Assembly: GCA_017507385.1 (NCBI GenBank)
Contig: JAFWAX010000028.1
Coordinates: forward strand, 1 to 37,773
Reading direction: 5' to 3'
DNA from: Bacteroidaceae bacterium
Lineage (GTDB): Bacteria; Bacteroidota; Bacteroidia; Bacteroidales; Bacteroidaceae
Length of the DNA stretch: 37,773 nt
Under the pieces are notes generated by a model. The model was not told the origin of the DNA. It did no database searches and saw only the letters and a list, made by a program, of their open reading frames with translations. How positions within the stretch are numbered: the first letter of the stretch is position 1; each line of letters starts with the position of its first letter. The position numbers were made by a program, and so were the translations under genes. Of this stretch, positions 7,782 through 16,043 are shown in pieces.

Positions 7782-8243
7782 ATGGTAAAACGTCTGAAAT
7801 ATCTCCAGGCAATCCTCATCTGCTGTCTTGGCATAGCCATCACCTCGGCTTGCCAAGACGGCATTCATTACACAGAATACAAACAATTGCCCCACAAGCA
7901 ATGGGACAGACATGACACTTTGGTTTACCATATTCCGCCACTGCAACACGACACCCACCTGAACCTCACGCTCGGCATCAGAAGCAACAAAGATTTCAAC
8001 TACAAGACCATTGTGGCACAAGCAGAATTACGCTGCGACAGCCTCATTGCAGCAACAATACCTGTAACCCTCAAACTCGATAATGACAGCATTCCGTTCT
8101 CGAGTTCAAACACAGACCATCTTTCCAAGCCTGCCCCTATCCATCTAAAAGCCAACAAAACATATACCCTATATATCACCCATTCCATGCGCCTCAACCC
8201 ACTTGACGGCATACCCTGCATTGGAATATTCCTCGAGAAATAG
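7782..8243 (+). CDS. gldH: GldH-like gliding-motility-associated lipoprotein
   Basis: A 153-residue lipoprotein. The signal ends in the lipobox ITSAC with Cys24 as the lipidation site. The mature part resembles GldH (YTEYKQLPHKQWDRHDTLVYHIP..., LTLGIRSNKDFNYKTIVAQAEL..., THSMRLNPLDGIPCIGIFL). GldH is needed for gliding in Flavobacterium but is kept in many non-motile Bacteroidetes, so motility should not be inferred here. The frame is open from 7635, but the ATG at 7782 is chosen because it gives a proper lipoprotein signal and avoids overlap with ricT. Confidence 0.88.
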   Translation: MVKRLKYLQAILICCLGIAITSACQDGIHYTEYKQLPHKQWDRHDTLVYHIPPLQHDTHLNLTLGIRSNKDFNYKTIVAQAELRCDSLIAATIPVTLKLDNDSIPFSSSNTDHLSKPAPIHLKANKTYTLYITHSMRLNPLDGIPCIGIFLEK

Positions 8244-8266
8244 ATTTTTTACGACGAAACAAAAGT

Positions 8267-8311
8267 GTAACATTTCCTTAACAGGATTGTAATAACTATT
8301 GTTTAATTTTG
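8267..8311 (+). promoter_or_regulatory. Porin promoter with an upstream GTAACA site
   Basis: TAATTTTG at 8304-8311 matches TAnnTTTG; a TTG at 8287-8289 could serve as a short-spaced -33 element. The transcript would start near 8315, about 45 bases before the ATG at 8359. GTAACA at 8267-8272 matches the hexamer repeated upstream of the GH115 gene. Confidence 0.55.
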
Positions 8312-8358
8312 CGCCCGAAAAACAATTAATAACACACTTATTCATAAAAAAAAGAAAA

Positions 8359-9567
8359 ATGAAAATTGTACACCTTGTACTGCTATCCTGCCTCACCACG
8401 CTGCCATCAGCAGCATTAGCAGAGGAAGCCATCGCACCATCTGTACACGAAGAAGAAACAAGTGAATTCATCCCCAACGAGACTCCTGGCGCAGGTTTCA
8501 TCACCAGCGCCATCAACAGCAGCTTAGAAAAAACTTTTGAAAACATTCCTGTTCCCGATGAAAAACCTCAATTAGGACGCACGCTGACAGACTATGTCAG
8601 CGCACCCAAAATTGGCGGCTATTTTGTGGGCAGATACCTCTACTCCAACCAGAAAAGCGAACATACCAACGAAGGATTCTCCCAGCGTTATTTGCGCTTA
8701 TACCTCGACGGAAGCATCTTGAACGACTTCAAGTATCGTGTTCAATTACAAATGAATAACTCCACTCCACACATGAAAGATTTCTATCTTGAATGGACAC
8801 GATGGAAAGCTTTTTCAGTAAAAATGGGCCAATTCAAGCGAGCTTTCACCTTCGAGAACCCCTACAATGCGTGGAATGTCGGCTTTGGCGACTATTCACA
8901 AGTCGTAAAGAAACTCTCCGGCATGGGCGACTATTGCGGCGAACAATCAACAGCAGGCGGACGCGACCAAGGCATTCAGATTCAGGGAGATCTCTTCCCA
9001 AGCAAGAAAGATGGCCATCATTTCTTGCATTACCAATTTCAAGTCATGAATGGCCAAGGAGTCAATGCAGCCGACCAAAATAAAAGGAAAGACCTCCTCG
9101 GCACCCTGCAAATACAGCCCGTCAAAGACCTTTTCATCGGAGTCTTCGGATGGAATGGCGACTTTGTCAGCGACAATGGCGTTACCGTGAACCGCAATCG
9201 TTGGGCAACATCTGTAAAGTACGAACACAACGACTGGAGCCTGCGTGCTGAATACGCACATTCCCATGGCCACAAAATCGATGAATTTGATGAAGCAACC
9301 GGAACATTCACAGGAACCGGCAAGGCCGACGGATGGTATGCCGCAATAGGAATCCCTTTCAATTCTTGGCTCAAAATCTATGCCCGCTACGATGTGTATC
9401 GCCATCAGGCAACGTGGGACAGCGCAAAAACCATCTACTCCATTGCCCCAAACTTCCAAATACACAAAAACATCCTCTTTCAAGTCCAATATGATTACGT
9501 ACACGACCATAATGCCATCGAAAGAGACCATAACGACCTCTGGGTAGAGATGTACGTCCGCTTCTAA
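8359..9567 (+). CDS. Phosphate-selective porin O/P family outer-membrane protein
   Basis: A 402-residue outer-membrane beta-barrel. A signal peptide ends at about residue 22 (PSAALA before EE). From residue ~75 the sequence shows alternating barrel strands: IGGYFVGRYLYSNQ, RYLRLYLDGSILNDFKYRVQLQMNN, KDFYLEWTRWKAFSVKMGQFKRAFTFENPYN, WATSVKYEHNDWSLRAEYAHS. It ends with the aromatic terminal strand DLWVEMYVRF, the usual outer-membrane insertion signal. This is the pattern of the Porin_O_P family. Phosphate or polyphosphate selectivity is the family's name, not something visible here. The longer frame from 8299 overlaps the promoter, so the ATG at 8359 is used. Confidence 0.9.
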   Translation: MKIVHLVLLSCLTTLPSAALAEEAIAPSVHEEETSEFIPNETPGAGFITSAINSSLEKTFENIPVPDEKPQLGRTLTDYVSAPKIGGYFVGRYLYSNQKSEHTNEGFSQRYLRLYLDGSILNDFKYRVQLQMNNSTPHMKDFYLEWTRWKAFSVKMGQFKRAFTFENPYNAWNVGFGDYSQVVKKLSGMGDYCGEQSTAGGRDQGIQIQGDLFPSKKDGHHFLHYQFQVMNGQGVNAADQNKRKDLLGTLQIQPVKDLFIGVFGWNGDFVSDNGVTVNRNRWATSVKYEHNDWSLRAEYAHSHGHKIDEFDEATGTFTGTGKADGWYAAIGIPFNSWLKIYARYDVYRHQATWDSAKTIYSIAPNFQIHKNILFQVQYDYVHDHNAIERDHNDLWVEMYVRF

Positions 9568-9633
9568 ATCAGCACCTTACATTCCGGCAGAAAGACCCTT
9601 TCGCAGCTAATGGGAAAAGCCTTTCCGCTTATT

Positions 9634-9679
9634 GTAACATAACGACAAACTAATGTTACAGATACGGGCAGATTGTTAC
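9634..9679 (+). promoter_or_regulatory. Three TGTTAC/GTAACA sites phased at 20 bp, putative operator
   Basis: GTAACA at 9634-9639, TGTTAC at 9654-9659 and TGTTAC at 9674-9679 are each exactly 20 bp apart, which places them on the same face of the helix. They end about 31 bp upstream of the -33 element of the GH115 promoter. This arrangement suits a dimeric activator; the regulator is unknown. Confidence 0.4.
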
Positions 9680-9710
9680 ATACCCTAAAAAATAAGGAAC
9701 GAGAAAACAA

Positions 9711-9739
9711 TTTGTTCTTAGAAAAATCCTGTAACTTTG
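9711..9739 (+). promoter_or_regulatory. GH115 promoter, both elements consensus
   Basis: TTTG (9711-9714) and TAACTTTG (9732-9739), with 17 bases between, match both Bacteroidetes consensus boxes. Only four bases (TAGC) separate the -7 box from the ATG at 9744, so transcription should start at or within a few bases of the start codon. Confidence 0.75.
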
Positions 9740-9743
9740 TAGC

Positions 9744-12179
9744 ATGAAAAAGATTTTAACCCTATTAGCCTTTGTGCTTGGTGCGGCTAACATCTATGCC
9801 GCAGACCAATTCGTGGCTTTCCAAAGCCAGCCCAATTCCGTGTGTCTCACCGAAATGAAAGGAGAGATAGTGTATGACCAGAAAGACTGGAAAGGCGTGC
9901 TCATTGCTATCGACAACCTGAAGAAGGATTTGGAGAAGGTGACCGGCAGAAGCAGCTTCCCCATCGCTGTCGGCACATTGGGCAAGAGTGAAGTCATCGA
10001 CAAGATGGCCAAAAAGAAACTCATTGACGCAAAGCAGCTTAAAGGGAAAACTGAAAAGTTCATCATCACATTTGTAAAAGGACAGCTTGTCATTGCCGGT
10101 TCAGACAAGCGCGGAACCATCTACGGCATCTACGAATTAAGCCAGCAGATAGGCGTAAGCCCTTGGTACGACTGGGCAGACGTTCCTGTCGAGAAAAAAG
10201 AAAACATCTATATCAAAAACGGAGTCTTCACCGACGGAGAGCCTGCCGTGAAGTATCGAGGCATCTTCCTCAACGACGAGGCGCCATGCCTGACCGGATG
10301 GGTGAAGGAGAACTATGGCGGCTACAACCACGAGTTCTATGCCCGCGTATTTGAGCTGGTGCTCCGCCTGAAGGGCAACTACATGTGGCCTGCCATGTGG
10401 GATGCTGCATTCTACGCTGACGACTCGCTGAACATGCAGACCGCCGACGACATGGGCGTCTGCATGGGCACCTCTCACCACGAGCCGATGGCACGCGCAC
10501 ACAAGGAATGGACTCGCAACAGACAGAAATACGGAGCATGGAACTACGACACCAACCAGGCCACGCTTGACGAGTTCTGGAAGGGCGGCGTAGCGCGCAT
10601 GAAGCACACAGACGACGTGGTGACTATCGGCATGCGCGGCGATGGCGACGAGGCGATGGGCGACCATGCCGACGTGGCGCTGCTGGAGCGCATCGTGACC
10701 AACCAGCGCAAACTCATCGAAGAGGCAACAGGCAAGCCCGCCAAAGAAACTCCACAGGTGTGGGCGCTCTACAAAGAGGTGCAGGAATACTACGAGAAAG
10801 GCATGAACGTGCCCGACGACGTGATTCTCTTCCTCTGCGACGACAACTGGGGCAACGTGCGCGTGCTGCCCGAACAGGAATGGAACAAGGGCACAGGAGC
10901 CTTCTCCAAGCGTCACCCTGGCGGCTATGGACTGTACTACCACGTGGACTACGTGGGCGCGCCTCGCAACTCCAAGTTCCAGAACATCTCACAGGTGCAG
11001 CGCATGTGGGAACAGCTGCAGCTCACCTATACCTACGGTGTGGACAAGCTCTGGATTCTCAACGTGGGCGACCTCAAGCCAATGGAGTTCCCTATCGACT
11101 TCTGGTTCAAGATGGCATGGAACCCCTCACAGTTCAACGCCGGCAACTTGCAGGAATACACTGAATCCTTCTGCCGCCAGCAGCTGGGAGAGAAATGCGC
11201 CAAGGAGGCTGCACGCATCCTCAACCTGCAAAACAAGTATGCGCACCGACGCACACCTGGGCAGCTCGACGCACGCACCTTCGACCTGAAGTCAGGCGAA
11301 TGGAAGGAGCGCGTGGACGAATACGACCGTCTGGAACGCGAAGCCACCATCCTGCGCGAGTTCATCCCTGTAGCCAACCGCAACACTTACAACCAGCTCA
11401 TCTACTTCCCAGTGCGCGTGTTCAGCAACCTCTACAACATGTACTACGCAGTAGCCATGAACGGATACTACGCTGCCAAGAACGACATCCGCGCCAACGA
11501 GTGGGCTGACAAGGTTGAGTACTGCTTCAAGCGCGCAGGCGAGCTTTGCGACGAATACAACCACAAGATTTCTAATGGCAAGTGGAACCACATGATGGAT
11601 GAGATATACATCGGCTACCGCTCATGGAACAATCCTCCACGCAATACCATGCCTGCCGTGAAGCGCGTGGACATCGCTGACGCTGTTCCGGGCGCAGAGA
11701 TTGTCTTCGAGCCCAAGAAGACCATCGCCATCCTCGAGGCTGACGAATTCACAGGCAAGACAGACGCGAAGGAAGCAACATGGCAGGTGGTGCCCGACCT
11801 GGGCATCTGGAAAGCAGGCGTGGCGCTCTTCCCTTACACAAAGAGCACAGCAGGCGCATCCATCACTTACAGCTTCAGCACCATTGAAAGCGCTGACAAG
11901 GCCACTGCAACCATCATCCTCGCGACCAACTTCCCATTCAACGACGGACGCGGACAGCGCCTCCAAATTCTGCTTGACGGCAAGGAAGTGCAGACACTCA
12001 ACGTGAACGAAGCAAGCCGCTACGTTGTGCAGATGTCCAACGACCAGAACTTTGAATGGGAGACAACACGCATGAACAGACAGAAGCTCACGCTCCCAGC
12101 TCTCGCGCAAGGCAAGCATCAGATGACGCTGAAGCCACTCGACCCAGGCATCGTCATTGAACGCATCGTCATTGAATAA
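9744..12179 (+). CDS. GH115 xylan alpha-1,2-glucuronidase
   Basis: Removes (4-O-methyl)-D-glucuronic acid side chains from xylan, including internal positions. The 811-residue product has a signal peptide (residues 1-20, MKKILTLLAFVLGAANIYAA), an N-terminal domain ending ITFVKGQLVIAGSDKRGTIYGIYELSQQIGVSPWYDWADVPV, and the GH115 barrel from ~165: VKYRGIFLNDEAPCLTGW, YARVFELVLRLKGNYMWPAMWDAAF, MGTSHHEPMARAH, VTIGMRGDGDEAM, LFLCDDNWGNVR and GLYYHVDYVGAPRN. These are the most conserved family stretches and include the acidic and aromatic active-site candidates. A helical part and a C-terminal beta-sandwich (~680-811) follow. The Sec signal points to the periplasm or outside. It has its own near-leaderless promoter and a clean terminator, so it is a single-gene unit. 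Confidence 0.95.
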   Translation: MKKILTLLAFVLGAANIYAADQFVAFQSQPNSVCLTEMKGEIVYDQKDWKGVLIAIDNLKKDLEKVTGRSSFPIAVGTLGKSEVIDKMAKKKLIDAKQLKGKTEKFIITFVKGQLVIAGSDKRGTIYGIYELSQQIGVSPWYDWADVPVEKKENIYIKNGVFTDGEPAVKYRGIFLNDEAPCLTGWVKENYGGYNHEFYARVFELVLRLKGNYMWPAMWDAAFYADDSLNMQTADDMGVCMGTSHHEPMARAHKEWTRNRQKYGAWNYDTNQATLDEFWKGGVARMKHTDDVVTIGMRGDGDEAMGDHADVALLERIVTNQRKLIEEATGKPAKETPQVWALYKEVQEYYEKGMNVPDDVILFLCDDNWGNVRVLPEQEWNKGTGAFSKRHPGGYGLYYHVDYVGAPRNSKFQNISQVQRMWEQLQLTYTYGVDKLWILNVGDLKPMEFPIDFWFKMAWNPSQFNAGNLQEYTESFCRQQLGEKCAKEAARILNLQNKYAHRRTPGQLDARTFDLKSGEWKERVDEYDRLEREATILREFIPVANRNTYNQLIYFPVRVFSNLYNMYYAVAMNGYYAAKNDIRANEWADKVEYCFKRAGELCDEYNHKISNGKWNHMMDEIYIGYRSWNNPPRNTMPAVKRVDIADAVPGAEIVFEPKKTIAILEADEFTGKTDAKEATWQVVPDLGIWKAGVALFPYTKSTAGASITYSFSTIESADKATATIILATNFPFNDGRGQRLQILLDGKEVQTLNVNEASRYVVQMSNDQNFEWETTRMNRQKLTLPALAQGKHQMTLKPLDPGIVIERIVIE

Positions 12180-12203
12180 GGACATTTTGACCATACGCAT
12201 CAG

Positions 12204-12236
12204 GGGCTGGTTCCACATCGAGGAACCAGCCCTTTT
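12204..12236 (+). terminator. Rho-independent terminator after GH115
   Basis: Perfect 11-bp stem GGGCTGGTTCC/GGAACCAGCCC (12204-12214 and 12222-12232), loop of 7, followed by TTTTTCTTTTTC. It lies 24 bases after the stop. Confidence 0.9.
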
Positions 12237-12258
12237 TCTTTTTCGCATCGCAAAAAAA

Positions 12259-12295
12259 AACGTGAGTTCGACGAATTAAAAGCTGCATGAATCAA
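12259..12295. repeat. 37-bp conserved block, copy A
   Basis: Identical over 37 bp to 20649-20685. It begins AACGTGAGTTCGACG and ends GCATGAATCAA, with partial similarity for another ~20 bases (ACAAAATAAGATTC). In both places it lies directly after a plus-strand terminator and 45-75 bases before a palindromic element, so block and palindrome may form one repeat unit. Here an inverted ACTCACGTT lies past the palindrome (about 12447-12455), possibly the other end. Confidence 0.8.
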
Positions 12296-12339
12296 CTTGG
12301 ACAAAAATAAGATTCGCGTTATTTGGGCATGCGCCATGT

Positions 12340-12399
12340 GCATAATATTTAAAACACCGTGCGCGAAATATTTCACGCACGGTGTTTTAAATATTATGT
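12340..12399. repeat. Palindromic intergenic element, copy 2
   Basis: Centre GAAATATTTC at 12365-12374; arms GCATAATATTTAAAACACCG (12340-12359) and CGGTGTTTTAAATATTATG (12380-12398). The spacers next to the centre (TGCGC, ACGCA) pair too, so this is the most symmetric copy through the middle. It sits in the convergent gap between GH115 and the lipoprotein gene. Confidence 0.88.
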
Positions 12400-12465
12400 A
12401 GGCGGTGAGCACGTAGGAATCAACTGGTTCCCTATGAAGCGTACTCACGTTAAGTACAAGAAACT

Positions 12466-15400
12466 TTACCAAGTTATTACCACCTTGATTGTTCCACTGG
12501 CAGCCTTATATTCGGAAGTTGCAGGCAGAGAAACCGTCACTTCAGCCTCGCCTTTACCTTTACCGGTAAGCTTTATCTTCTTCTTCCCATTTTCCTCTAC
12601 CACTTCTGCTGTCACAACACCCTCATTGCTGCTAACCACAGATATTTCCGCATCAGAACCTTCTGCATATTCAGCATTATAAAATCCTCCGACACCAAAC
12701 CATCCAATTATGTTTGGTTGATGAAGAACCAATCCTGGATCCTTCAATTCTGTGGTTCCAGAATTGCCACCGCCAGAGTTATTATTGTTATCTGTCACTG
12801 TCACCGTTATCGTCTTCGTTGCTGAATCATACAAACCAGAGGCTTCCTGCGTAACGGTAACCGTAGTAGAACCTGCTGCCTTTGGCGTAAACACAACATT
12901 GTTGTCGTCTACATATACAGTCACTACTGATTCGTCGTTACTTACAGCATTGACAGTACCCTTACTGCTTGTGGAGAACCACTTATACTGCGAACCTTGA
13001 ACCTTATTCATTTCGACACTTCCGTTACCGTCAATCTGCAGATTAGGATCAGATGCCAGAACGGTCACTGTCATGGTCTTCTCGGCAGCCTTATAGGTTG
13101 AGGTTGCTTCCTGCCTTACTGTAATCGTTGCTTCGCCAGCCTTCAGGGGTGTAATCTGCATTTGCTTGCCATTCAATACAACATCCACAACAGATTTGTC
13201 ACTGCAAGTATATGTAATGGTACCATCACTATTCGTGCCGATGTTTTCTGTTCGTTGATTGTAATCTGCATACCAAGAAATCTCCGAACTGATGCTCAAT
13301 TCTGGCTCCTTCAATTCTGTGGTTCCAGAATTGCCACCTTCATTATTATTGGTGTCATTAGGGCCAGAGCTATCATTACCTGCATTGCCGCTATCTCCAC
13401 CAGAGATAGTAGTGTTTCTGACCTTTGAGCGGCTCACCGTATTGTACGACACCTGGTTTTCAGCCCATTCGGTCCACGTCTTGTCCTGCACCCAGCTGGT
13501 AAACTCAGGATAAGCGTCTGTGATGGCAACATTCTCGCGAGGCCATTCCCATTCGCCTGGCAGCAATATGATTTGCGGCGCTGTGCTGCTCATATCTGGC
13601 GCTATGACAAAATGAGATGTGCCAGACTCTCCCATCACTTTCACCTTGAAGTTAGACTTAATGTCATTGATGTCGGTCTCCGCCGTGATGTTCAGGTCAG
13701 GAATGAGCAGTTCGACTGGCGCAATATCCGCCTTTGTTCCCACATTTACCTGATGGTAAAGATTGGTGCCAACAGGCTGCTGCCCAAACAGCTCATGGAC
13801 ATTGCCCAGACACTTCTCGTTGTAATACAACTCAACAGGAAGCGTTCCGCCTGCTGCAAGCAGACGCACCTTGCCGCCAATAAACTCCTTGACTGTAGTA
13901 GAGGTGGTTACGCCATTCTCCGTAGTAGTTGTTGTTGTCGTTTTATATTCCTTGTACACATCCCACACAACATCGTTGAAGTCGTAGTCGAATGAGCCAC
14001 CAAGGTCTTCACATGCAAACACCCACGATTCACTCTCATTGTTGGTCGCAACTTCCACCTTCACAATTTCCTGATCGGCTTCAAACTCACCCTCAAGCCA
14101 GAAAACAATGTCATTCAGGTCATCATCGGTCGAATCTTCAAAACCAAGAGCTGTAATGCCATCTGCCTCCCATGCTACAGCCTTTACCGCACCACGAGAA
14201 GTATCGCTCCCTTGCTGCTGATTAGAATACCCATAATAATGCCCTAAACGCGCATTCAGTTCTGGAAGAGAGTAATTAAAACCATTAGATCCGCTTGGAT
14301 AAACAAAAAATACGATGTGATAGTCTTCAGGGAACTTATACGTAGCAGTTTGATTATGGTTCTCCCCGAAGAAAGCAAGCTTATACTTGGTGCCATAAAT
14401 TTGTGTGTCAGCTGTTTTTCCCCACAAAGGCTGCTCATCATTTCCCGACCAGCCAGCAAGTTGCATCGGAGTAACAGGCGTTCCTGCACTTCCCCATCCA
14501 TCAAAAAAGATATTTGCCTGTGGAGTCGCATCGTTCATAAGCACATAGTGAGGCTGCCGCATAGGGTCTTCTCCATCTTTGTAATAGACATATCCTATCA
14601 TGTCTGTAACGCCCGTCGCACCATAGACAAACGGCATGTCTATCTCTCCTCCTGTTGTAGTGATCGAGAAGCCGCTCTCTATCTTTTGTAACACTTCCCG
14701 TCTCTCTGTATCAGTAGAACCATAAAGAGTCAGTTTTTCCTCTCCATTATATGATTTATATTCTTCAAAGAAAGTTCCTATACCAAATATTTGCTTGCCC
14801 ACAGAAAGAGTCCACGGCTCAGCAGCTTGCTTCTCCACACCATTGAGATAAGTAAAATCGATATTGAAAAGCGTTTTTTTCAATGGGGCGGAATTCGTAT
14901 CAACTGTGGCATTGGTAAAATCAACATGAACTGGATTGACACAATTCTTAAATGGACCTGCCCACTCTTGATAACTTGCAGGAGTATAATTCTCTTTCGT
15001 ATATTCTATCAACGATTCACGAGTGTAATTAACACCATTAAAAACCAGAGAACCATCCTGTTCCTCCTTTACATTAGACTCATTCAAAGTTGCATTGGTG
15101 AAATCCCATGAAGCAGGTATAACACAATCGGAATTGAATGGGACATAATAAGATGGACTAAGATTAGAATTGCCTTTAGCCCACTCACGCAATTCTTCCA
15201 ATGTGTAATATTTATTGTCATAAAAATATTTCTCTTCATACAAGTTTTCAACACCAACAATGACATCTTTTACCACCTCTCCTTTCGTCACATCGCTCGC
15301 CGCACGAGTATAAAGTCCTCTTGCTGTTTTCTTCTTTAATGGATTTGCAGTGATGTTGACTGCACCATCTTCTATGTCATAGAATCCTTGTACAACAGTT

Positions 15401-15753
15401 TCTCCCTTTCCATTTCTCACAACTGCGTAAACCTGCTCTATGCCATCCACCACATTGAACGCAACAGAGGAGTCACCTAATTTCGTGCTGACAAGAAGTT
15501 TGGAAGTCGCAATGACCGGCGCGCCAGAATAAATCTCAATGGAACTGCCTGACACAGACACGTTTGCCTTGACAAGCTTGGCCATCGACCAATCCTGCTT
15601 GGAATCGGCATTGCCAAAAATACCTTCAAAATCTTTCCCGTACTCAATATCTTTTTCCGTATAGCCATTGTCATAGTCTGAACAACTTGTTACGAAGAAA
15701 GCTAATGCGGCCAGCCAAGTGAAAAGTGCCAATCTTAAAACAGTCTTTTTCAT
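12466..15753 (-). CDS. Large surface lipoprotein with LruC/DUF4114-like motifs and three Ig-like repeats
   Basis: A 1,095-residue exported lipoprotein. Signal and lipobox end FVTSC with Cys24 lipidated. The N-terminal ~500 residues are unassigned and include two related units, each with FTNATL/FTNATV and a Tyr-rich ...L(R)EW/YTKENY stretch. Around residues 540 and 590 are acidic motifs STDDDLNDIVF and DYDFNDVVWDV, typical of calcium-binding LruC/DUF4114/DUF4842 regions. A Thr-rich linker follows at ~605. Three Ig-like (BIG_2-type) repeats lie at about 815-905, 905-1000 and 1010-1095, introduced by near-identical linkers GNSGTTELKEP/GNSGTTELKDP. The ATG at 15753 is used; the frame extends to a TTG at 15765. 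No catalytic site was seen; adhesion or surface binding is inference. Divergent from the regulator at 16044. Confidence 0.85.
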   Translation of the reverse strand: MKKTVLRLALFTWLAALAFFVTSCSDYDNGYTEKDIEYGKDFEGIFGNADSKQDWSMAKLVKANVSVSGSSIEIYSGAPVIATSKLLVSTKLGDSSVAFNVVDGIEQVYAVVRNGKGETVVQGFYDIEDGAVNITANPLKKKTARGLYTRAASDVTKGEVVKDVIVGVENLYEEKYFYDNKYYTLEELREWAKGNSNLSPSYYVPFNSDCVIPASWDFTNATLNESNVKEEQDGSLVFNGVNYTRESLIEYTKENYTPASYQEWAGPFKNCVNPVHVDFTNATVDTNSAPLKKTLFNIDFTYLNGVEKQAAEPWTLSVGKQIFGIGTFFEEYKSYNGEEKLTLYGSTDTERREVLQKIESGFSITTTGGEIDMPFVYGATGVTDMIGYVYYKDGEDPMRQPHYVLMNDATPQANIFFDGWGSAGTPVTPMQLAGWSGNDEQPLWGKTADTQIYGTKYKLAFFGENHNQTATYKFPEDYHIVFFVYPSGSNGFNYSLPELNARLGHYYGYSNQQQGSDTSRGAVKAVAWEADGITALGFEDSTDDDLNDIVFWLEGEFEADQEIVKVEVATNNESESWVFACEDLGGSFDYDFNDVVWDVYKEYKTTTTTTTENGVTTSTTVKEFIGGKVRLLAAGGTLPVELYYNEKCLGNVHELFGQQPVGTNLYHQVNVGTKADIAPVELLIPDLNITAETDINDIKSNFKVKVMGESGTSHFVIAPDMSSTAPQIILLPGEWEWPRENVAITDAYPEFTSWVQDKTWTEWAENQVSYNTVSRSKVRNTTISGGDSGNAGNDSSGPNDTNNNEGGNSGTTELKEPELSISSEISWYADYNQRTENIGTNSDGTITYTCSDKSVVDVVLNGKQMQITPLKAGEATITVRQEATSTYKAAEKTMTVTVLASDPNLQIDGNGSVEMNKVQGSQYKWFSTSSKGTVNAVSNDESVVTVYVDDNNVVFTPKAAGSTTVTVTQEASGLYDSATKTITVTVTDNNNNSGGGNSGTTELKDPGLVLHQPNIIGWFGVGGFYNAEYAEGSDAEISVVSSNEGVVTAEVVEENGKKKIKLTGKGKGEAEVTVSLPATSEYKAASGTIKVVITW
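12741..12771. repeat. 31-bp direct repeat inside the lipoprotein gene, copy 1
   Basis: Identical to 13308-13338, 567 bp away. It starts CCTTCAATTCTGTGGTTCCA on the plus strand and encodes the GNSGTTELK linker on the minus strand. The distance equals 189 codons exactly. Confidence 0.9.
13308..13338. repeat. 31-bp direct repeat inside the lipoprotein gene, copy 2
   Basis: Second exact copy of the 12741-12771 sequence, in the linker before the first Ig-like repeat. Recombination between the copies would remove two Ig-like units without changing frame. Confidence 0.9.
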
Positions 15754-15854
15754 AGTTTTCGCCAATCGTTTTGTTCTAACAATATGTTTTTCTGCTGGTA
15801 ACGAGGTTTCTCTTCTTCATTCCTGAATAGACTACCTGCCTATACCATCAAATG

Positions 15855-15862
15855 CAAAGGTA
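15855..15862 (-). promoter_or_regulatory. -7 promoter element for the surface lipoprotein gene
   Basis: Reads TACCTTTG on the minus strand, matching TAnnTTTG. The predicted leader before the ATG at 15753 is about 95 bases. It faces the regulator promoter at 15968, so the 290-base gap serves both genes. Confidence 0.55.
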
Positions 15863-15967
15863 TGATATATTTCTTTTTCAATAAACAATTTTGACAAAAA
15901 AATACATTTTAGAGTGCTCCTAAATACAAAAAAGGGTAAAAAAAACATAAATAAGGAAAAAAATCAC

Positions 15968-15975
15968 TATATTTG
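15968..15975 (+). promoter_or_regulatory. -7 promoter element for the hybrid regulator operon
   Basis: TATATTTG matches TAnnTTTG. Predicted start near 15979, leader about 65 bases to the ATG at 16044. The -33 region is A-rich without a clear TTTG. Confidence 0.5.
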
Positions 15976-16043
15976 CATGCTATATTATAATATGTGTAAG
16001 GGTGTAATTCCCTGATTGTTGCAACAAAAGAAAAAATTTTACA

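Noticed and set aside
8299..8358. Upstream start for the porin gene
   Set aside because: The extension overlaps the -7 box at 8304 and places the signal peptide 20 residues inside; ATG 8359 is better.
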